Positions 54,701 to 64,000 of a stretch of 64,000 nt of DNA are shown piece after piece. The stretch lies in the NCBI GenBank assembly GCA_963070105.1, contig OY718804.1:10307817-10371816 (forward strand). Direction: 5' to 3'. The translations under genes and the position numbers were made by a program. A model generated the notes under the pieces. That model ran no database searches, was not told the origin of the DNA, and worked only from the letters and a program-made list of their open reading frames with translations. Position 1 is the stretch's first letter; the number at the start of each line of letters is the position of its first letter. Source of the DNA: Litomosoides sigmodontis (lineage: Eukaryota; Nematoda; Chromadorea; Rhabditida; Onchocercidae).

Positions 54701-56592
54701 AGGAAGAAAAATTGTGAGCAATTAAAATATGGAAAAACGAAGAAGGCAATGTTCAAAGCGAGAAAGAGAGGGAGAGAGAGGGAGAGAGGGAGAGAAAACT
54801 GGGAGAAAAAGAATGAGAAAAAAGAACTACAAATTATTGACAAATTTTCAAATAACATAGAAAATGAATTTTCAGTTTCAATTCGAAAAAAAAATTTTTT
54901 TTCAAAATGATTTTCTAAGCTTTAGAGAAGTGAAGCCTAACATACGAGTGTACGTTTGAGATGTGTAATAAACATGTGTAGTGAATACTGAATTTTTATT
55001 AGATTACTTCATCAATTTGCTAAAATGGATGACCAAATTTGAATGTCAGTTTAAATCTCATCTTGTTGACACAAAACATTTCGTGGCAACAAAACTCTCC
55101 TCGCATGGAGCACTAATAGCTTTTGGATGAAAGAAGGTGAGAGAAATGGTAAATATGAAGGAAAGATGAGAGAAAACACGGAAAGGGAAAAGGTCAAAGG
55201 GAAAAAAAGAATTAGCAAATTGAAAATTTGTTAGAATAATTAATGCACAATATTTGAATAGGAATGTGAGCGAAAACTAATGCAAATTTATTTCAAAACA
55301 AATGGACGAATAGCTAACTCACTGATTTCATCAAAGCGTAAATATTTCATTTCAGTCTGAAATTGTTTTTTGATTTCGATGCACTCTGTCATATCAGTTG
55401 CGTTAGCAGTTAATTTAATAGTAACTATCAGTTTAGGAAGATATACCTTTTGCTCGGGCAATGACACGTAGTGATAAAAAGCTTCTCGCAAAACGATCCT
55501 ATCACTCAATCATACCAATTCACCGCGGCTATTCAATAGGTCACTAACTAAACTAATAAAGTGGCATTGCTACACTTTAATTTATTGTTGAAATATGAAA
55601 GTACAATAATTCATTTAAAATCATTTAATTCTGAGTTAAAACTGAAGAATTGCGTTATAGCATTTGAAAGTTTTTTTCTTTTGAAAAAAAAGAAGAGAGC
55701 AGTAGATTGTTAGTTAATTAAGAGGACTGATGAATTGCCGAAAGATAAGTAAACAAACAAATTCGAATTACATTTTGCACTTGCAATAGCTATGATGGAT
55801 GCTCTTACATGTGAATGTATTAGTGATGTTTTGCTGAAACAGACGATGATAGGAGGATAGTTGCGGAAATTATCGATAATGATAATCGCTAATCGACTTG
55901 CTGAGTGAGCAAATCGAAATCCACCAAAAAGCACTCTTCCACTTCAAAAACAATCTAATCTTCACATTCATTCGGTCTTGTGATACTGCTAGCTATGCCA
56001 ATTGGGCCGAAGCTAACTATCACATGACTGATATAAACAAACGGAATGCGTTAGTTTAATCGTTGCTTTTTCAAAAAGTTTCCGGAAAGCATCAGAGGCT
56101 TGCCTTTAGGCATCACGCCGCCGCATCATCCTCTACTAGCTGTCCCTAAAATTGCATATTAACCTAATGCGCTTATTTTGAAGAATAAAAAAACATTGAA
56201 AACACTGCTGCAAAAATTTTATTCACTTTGAAATATTCACCAAGGCTTTAAGTTGTAAACTTATTTCAATTAATGAGTGATTCTCATTTGTTTAAACCGT
56301 AAACTTGGAAAATTGCATTTTAAAATTGAATCATTTATAATACGACCTTCAATATTCCAACGTTTGAATGCAAAAGTTCGCTATCGAATAAATCGCAGCT
56401 AAATTTTAAATTAATTACGCTACACGTATTTCAATTATTACGCCTTAATTTATTATCATCCCTAATATCATTTGTCATCACATAATTGATGGCTACAAAT
56501 ACATTTAGTGAAAAAAAATAATAATTAATAAAACGGACATTTACCTCAACCACTTATTACCACTTATTAGTTTGCTAAAATTAATCAACTGA

Positions 56593-56624
<32 letters not shown>

Positions 56625-57413
56625 TCTCACTTGCTCGTTGAAAAGCAAAATGAATATGCATTAATTAGAAGTAAATAAGCATAAGCTTAATTAAAAAATG
56701 CCGCTACTTTGATGCTATATCAATTAAACCTTCAAGCGACTCAGAAACCTTTCATATAGGCAGCTATTCCATTTATCTGCGACTAAAAATTTTATGAAAT
56801 TATTCCAATGAAAGCAAAATTAATTAGCCTTCCTCTTCCTTCCGAAAGTTCTGCCAATTTGTTAGATTCCATGGAGGCGCAAAGTGATTGAAAAAAGATA
56901 AGAAAAACGAACAAATTTGCATTTCATCTCTTAAAATTTCTTTAAGTAAAAGAAGAAATTTTAAAAATTTTTGAAATTAATTTGTAAAACTATACATTAA
57001 AGCTGTAACAAACGGCTTTAATATACAAGTACAGCTAATTATCGAACGATGAATTTTGTTAATTGAAAAAAAATAAACCTGCAAATGAGCTAGCCTACCA
57101 ATAAGAATTTTTTTGAATAAAACATTTAGAAGCATCGTTGAAAAAGCAAACAACCAGAATTTTAAATTTGCGAACGACAAATTGAAAGCTAAAATTCAAA
57201 GGAATTTGAGCAAAAATGTGAATGTAAAGCTACAGTTCCCAACAAAAAAAACATCGTCATTTCAAATAGAAGAACCAAAATGATGAAACGGATATTGATC
57301 ACTGGACAGTTGCGCCATAGCCTTTCCTATCACTCTGCTTCTTCCTTCGACAGTTCCATTTTATTGCTTACTATTATTATTTGCTGTTAATCATTATCGT
57401 TACTATTATTACT

Positions 57414-58834
<1,421 letters not shown>

Positions 58835-61800
58835 GCATATGCCAATCGAACTGAGAGAATTTCGAAAACAGTGATAGCTATGTGCCAACCACCTGTGACA
58901 ATAAACGGTGCAGTGGAGTACTGATATAATGATAATATAACTGATATCGTAGTGACAGAAGTACAGTATAGAATCAAGTGCAATGGCTTCTTCTTTTTTG
59001 AACAATTCTGAAAAATAATTCATTTGTTCAAAATCAAAATGAATAAAAAATTTTTTAGATTTTCAACTGAAAAAGGTTTACTTATTGAAAAATTTCAGAT
59101 AATTGGAAGAAAAAGTGATGTTCGTGTACGAAGTGATGAGCAAATTAATGATTAGCTATAAATGCTAATGTGAAACAAAAGTGGAAGATAGGAAGAGAGG
59201 GATGGAAGAAGATGGAGAGAGTGAAAATGAGAAGTGGGAATATTATTGCCGAGAATGTTCCTAACGAAATATTTTAAGGATGGATGGTTATAGGGTAAGA
59301 AAGTGGTGGTAGTAGGAGGTAGTATGTGAGAGTCTAAAAAATTCAAACGGCAAAAATTGAAAAATAATGAGAGAATGGATCGATGTGAAAGGTAACGTCG
59401 CTGTACACCTTCGCCTTATCATTTCAGCCTTACGCTTTGATAAGCAATCGCTGTCACAGGTTGCTCTTATCACAATCACTTATCACCGAGGGTATGGTTG
59501 GAAATTTAGTGCATTGCAAAGACATTATTACACTTTTAATTAATTCTTATTTATAACAGAATGCTTATTTACTTATATCTCTTCCTTATTTTCCCTCTTC
59601 CGCCAGAAAAAAAGAGGAAAAGAAAGATTAATGGTTGATAATATTTCCATGCATTTCTTTCCCTCCTCTCTCTCTCTCTCTCTTCATCATCAGTTCACTT
59701 CAGGTGTATTTCTCAAAAATTTTTGCAATTTTTCCATGAAATCAAAAAATACAATAAAACGTTTTAGTATCTTTCAATTTAACTTTCAACACAAAATGCT
59801 TACATACTATTAATAAAAAAAAAGGAAAGAACCAAATTTTTGAAATGGTAAAAACGAAATAATAAAAGAGAAAATAGAAAGGAGAAAGCGGGCAAAACAG
59901 ATGGGCAGGAGTAGGGAGAGAGACAGAGAGGGGCAGGGAGAAGTAGAGGGAGAAAGAGAGGGAGAGAGAGAGAAAAAACGAGGATAAAAATTCGGAATTG
60001 AATGAAAGACAGAGTTTTGGACGTAATCTGCCCAATGATCAATCAGTGGCACTTAATGAATTGTTCGCCTAAATTAATCACTTTTTTTCTCACTCTCTCT
60101 CTTTTCAGTTGATCTCTTGTTGTGTTACATTAACTACTTCCATGCACAACAATGAACGATCGGTGATAAATCACTGTTGAAGCGATGATGATATTCCAAT
60201 CGGCGCAATTGGCTACGAACCCGTTTGCCTCTTCTCTCTTCGCAGCCAAAAAAAGAAGCATTAAATTTTGATGAAAATTTTCCCAACTTTATCAGTGCTT
60301 CCTCACTAACATCAACCGTTACTGTCAACTGCAATTACAAATATGAAAAATTCATTTCAACAACAACAACAATGTTAATTCTTCTATGGGAGAATAACTT
60401 CCCTTCCTACAACAGTTTTGTCGCATTACAATTTCTGTTTTGCTAATTGCCTAGCAATGAAAGGTTTGCTTCCACAAATTGTTTCAACGACGCAGGAAGC
60501 CCCAATCGTCGAAATGATGAAATTCCTCAAAATTTGTCACATTTTAGCAATCATTCGCTTCCATCGTTCGGGAAGTGGAAATGAGTAGCTTTTTCCATTT
60601 GATCTTTTGGGAAAGATAAAAACAACGCTTCAGTAGCGAAAGGATTATAGCAGTCAATTGAGGAAGGAAGTTAAAATGCCAATTCATCCAAGCAAAATAT
60701 TCCAAAATTTCAACAGTCATTATTTCCACATGAAATGCTAATTTAACGAAAGAGGAAAATGAGGAGAATATTGAAATGCATTTGAGATGAAATTTGTTCT
60801 TCTGAGCAGAAGCATTGTAGCACAAGGAGAAATTTCGCAAATGTTCTACCATGTGATTGGCATTGATGGACGAAGTAACTGATATGCAAATGAGAAAAGG
60901 CTGTCATTAGGTGTCTCAAGTGATGATAATGTGAGGGAGGAATAATTGGGAAAGAAATGTGATAGCGTACTTTTTCACGTGTGCGTGCGTTTGGTGCGTG
61001 TAACGTGAAGCGAGGAAGAAGGAAAAGTTTCTTGTCGAATGTTAAGAAGTTATTGAGGAAAAGTTAATAGCTAATCGAGTAGATAGCAGGTGTTCCTCCT
61101 ATTTCTTTTTTTTTTTCTTCTATTCTTCCTCTCTCTCTCTCCCTCTCCCTCTGCAATCTATCTTTTTATCTCTTTTAAAGCTGAAAATCATCACCAACAC
61201 GCTACAATAATCATTATAACCATTTTTGATATGATTACTTTATATTACCATTATTACTGTTATTAGTGTTACTGTCACCATTTTATTATCACAACTTCTT
61301 ATTCATTTCCTATTATTAATTAATTACTGCTAATGTTTATACGAAGAAATCACAATGCATTCATTAATGTGACACTGACGGATGAATGAACGGAATAGAG
61401 TTACTCGTTGACATTTATTTGATGAAATGAGAGTGCAAGGGAAAACCGAAAAATACAAATAAAACTTTTCAATTCCCTGGAAAACTGTTTATTCTTTCAT
61501 TTCACTTTCTTTTTTTGTTCTTTCAGATTAAAGTGGAAGAAGTGAAATGTGACGCGTGGAAAGCGTTTTTCTTTTTTCAGCATATAAATTTAACAATTTC
61601 TGTTCATTTTTACATTAGCACTTTTAAATTTAAAATTAACTTTAATTGAAAATGGCATCTGTGTACTTGCACTACAACTCTGAAAACGAGAGAAAGAGGA
61701 AATGGGTGTTTGAGAGAGAGAGAGAGGGAGAGGGAGAAAAGGCATAAACCTTATAAAATATTAATTATTTAGTAGCTAAAATTAATTAGCCTATTCGATC

Positions 61801-64000
61801 AACCAAATAACGCACCACAAATATTTCTCTTTTTTTCTGCTATAAAAATAAAAAACCTTTTCCTTTGAAAAAATCTTAGACAAATTTTGTATTGCAAATT
61901 CGTTTTTTGTTTTTCGCGAATTGTGCTGGAAACAAGGAAGAGACTTTTACAAGTTATTAGTTTTGAGTTTCATTTTTTTCATTTTTTTTTTCATTACTAA
62001 CCATCTTACAGTTAAATATTCAAATTTCACTGCTGGAAGTTAGAGATTAAATTTTCAATTTCCTTCTCACAAAAAGACATTGGAAAGTGAAAAGATGTCG
62101 TAAGGTTAAACAGAAGCGAAAACTTCCATCCATTCTTTTCCACACTTTTTGTGACAGACGGACATAGAGAGAGACGGAGAGAGAGAGAGAGAAGGAAGAG
62201 AGAGACAGAGAGAAGTGTGTGAGATGAAAGAATAAAGCATAAAGACTACGTCAATATTAAATAAGGATTTGAAAAGAGATGACAAGTGGAGTTTTCTTGT
62301 GAGACATTTAGTTGTAATGACAAAACGTTGAATGTTAGCTGTTTGCATGAAAAGGAAGAAAAAAGATCTTCTCCCTCTTTCTTCTCAATTTCATCTCAAT
62401 TCACTCTAAATCAAAAATTAATTTAATTAAAATTTTCACACTTTAGAGTTGGTCTAACTTCACACTAATTGGATGAAACAGTATGAGAGAGAGAGAGAGC
62501 GGACAGGTTTAATTTTCCAATCAATAATTATTACATAATTATTTGAGATGAAAAATTGCGAAAAAAGAAATTTTTTTTAACATGTCAGTCGGATGGAATA
62601 TTAGAGTGATTTCTTTGGATGGTAAAGAGAGGTTGAAAAATGACAGAGGGAAAGAGGCAGAAAAATTTCAAATGTAATTAAAAAAGACGGAAAAGAAAAT
62701 CTGCTAGAGTGAAAAAAGAAGAATATTTTCAAGGAACGAAGTCATTGGAAATGGAAATTGAAAAAAAAATTATTGTAACAACGAAAAGGTCTGAAAGGAA
62801 GGCGTTATTTTCAAACACATCAAAAACTTCATTGGCTGTTTGTAATTTGAAGTACAAATGAATAATACAATAATTTAATTAAATTATTGCATTACTCGAA
62901 GGGTTGACAGAGTACATCTTACGTCCTAATTATTCAAAATGTATTACGTGCACAATAGTATTTCAATTTATCCATAATTAGCTCTCAATAAATGATTCAA
63001 TTAATTGATTTATTTATCAATCAGTTCTTTTCCTCATCATTCACTCTCTCATTCGAAAAATTTCAATGTGGTATTTATTCAGAGAAATTAGGAAGTTATC
63101 GTAATGGATGATGTTGACTACATCTTATCTTTCTTCTCCCAATTAACTACATTTCAGTAAATGAAATTTAAATGAATTGAAAATTCATTCTAATAGATTG
63201 CAAATGAGCGTTCAAGCACAGCGCCTTCCCCTATCATTGAAAATAAATTTACTGTTACTCTTTCACCGTACATGAAATGATAACCACAAATGAGAAGAGT
63301 TATTATGCCATTTGGGTAATCGACGACAAATCCATTTTTGATCACTTTGAAATTAGTCAAACTCTGTTAGCAATTAATTAACATCACTAAATTTATTATT
63401 ATAACTATTGCTGTAGCCGTAACTGTAACTGAGACTGCAACTGTAACTGCGACCGTAGCTATAACCGTAACAATAACAAGATCAAAATTTTGTTTTTTTT
63501 TTTTAAAATGAAAGTTGTTTATTGGAAACGAAATTAGCAACAGTGGTTACGTAGTTGGTTCTTCGATGATATTCACCATTATTTCATTTTTAATTTCAAT
63601 TCCAATAATACTTTCTCATCCTGGAACATCGGTTGATGTTCAATTTAATAGAAATGCATCTTATACACATTCCTGTTACTACTACTACTACTACTAACTA
63701 CTTCGAATCTAAAAAACTTTTTAATTAGTACTTTCAAAATATTTGTTTATCTATTCAATATTAGGCAAAAAATCGAAAATTATGACATATCCTACTCTAT
63801 TTCCCTCAAAGATCTCTCTCTCTCTGTCTGTAAAAAGGCAGGCCATCTACAGCTTACAGCAGTAGTTGTCTTTTAGGAGAAGCGCAAAAGTGAAAGTCAT
63901 TTTATTAAAATTTTCTGGATGAGACGTGAAGTGGAATGAAATAATTTAGAAATGACAAAGAAGCAAGGGAAGTGTGAAAGAGGAGGAAAGGAGGACGAAG
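58835..64000. other. Gene-free stretch to the window end
   Basis: No exon or RNA gene recognised. GA/CT tracts recur at about 59668-59682, 59915-59975, 61127-61152, 61704-61737, 62161-62215, 62484-62499 and 63812-63828. ORFs are short and mostly low-complexity reads through these tracts. Confidence 0.5.
63412..63477. repeat. Degenerate hexamer repeat (GTAACT-like)
   Basis: About 66 bp with six-base periodicity: CTGTAGCCGTAACTGTAACTG and variants with GCAACT, GCGACC, GTAGCT, ATAACC. Confidence 0.75.

Larger units (their letters stand above)
43820..57413. other. Long gene-free upstream region of Musashi with many polypurine/polypyrimidine tracts
   Basis: I find no exon with both coding character and splice partners over about 13.6 kb. 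GA/CT tracts recur at about 47540, 48180-48216, 49366-49438, 51670-51717, 52720-52760, 54440-54468, 54765-54795 and 56602-56625. Short GT, CA and CTC repeats and the tandem repeats listed separately are interspersed. A 73-codon minus-strand ORF at 55288-55509 (contains LPKLIVTIKLTANATD) is the most protein-like frame but stands alone. The simplest reading is regulatory or outron DNA of Musashi plus intergenic sequence. Confidence 0.5.

Noticed and set aside
55288..55509. 73-codon minus-strand ORF with protein-like composition
   Set aside because: It stands alone without partner exons or homology that I can name, so it is mentioned only in the region note.

Overview
The window looks like nuclear DNA of a nematode, probably a spirurid or filarial-type clade III worm. 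The evidence is AT-rich sequence, small genes with many short exons, introns ending in TTTCAG, start codons sitting directly behind splice-acceptor sequences (as expected for spliced-leader trans-splicing), and gene content with clear animal orthologues. The species cannot be fixed from sequence alone. Exon models below were built by hand from splice signals, reading-phase closure and remembered protein families; no search was run.

Layout. Positions 1-26 kb are gene-dense. In order: the C-terminal two thirds of FANCI (+, 463-5571); a small C2H2 zinc-finger exon (+, 6469-6783); an unidentified four-exon chain (+, 7271-8222) just upstream of a MIF4GD/SLIP1-like translation factor (+, 8344-10155); PIGK, the catalytic GPI transamidase subunit (-, 10484-12446); SNRPE/SmE (-, 13405-14205); TMIE (+, 14806-15759), divergent from SNRPE; and a complete 22-exon UBE3B-type HECT ubiquitin ligase (+, 16848-23613). 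A weaker chain with some likeness to RNA polymerase III subunit RPC3 follows (24542-25411). Positions 26.7-31.2 kb carry a minus-strand coiled-coil protein gene and a small ORF. Positions 31-38 kb are gene-poor and contain a (TAA)n array of about 1.28 kb. Positions 38.0-43.8 kb hold Musashi (-, two RRMs, 11 exons). From 43.8 kb to the end (about 20 kb) I see no convincing gene. That stretch is full of GA/CT tracts, short tandem repeats and a 1.4 kb composite TTTATCA/TTTATTA/TTTATAA/TTA array, and is probably upstream regulatory or intergenic DNA of Musashi.

The genes do not form one pathway: they cover DNA crosslink repair, translation, GPI anchoring, splicing, mechanotransduction, ubiquitination and neural RNA control. 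The most distinctive results are three introns with GC rather than GT donors in three different genes (two are forced by reading phase), an apparent loss of the FANCI monoubiquitination lysine, a PIGK without the usual C-terminal membrane anchor, a 17-nt microexon in UBE3B, and the two very long A+T microsatellite arrays in opposite orientation on either side of Musashi. I found no sign of a viral, plasmid, CRISPR or toxin system.
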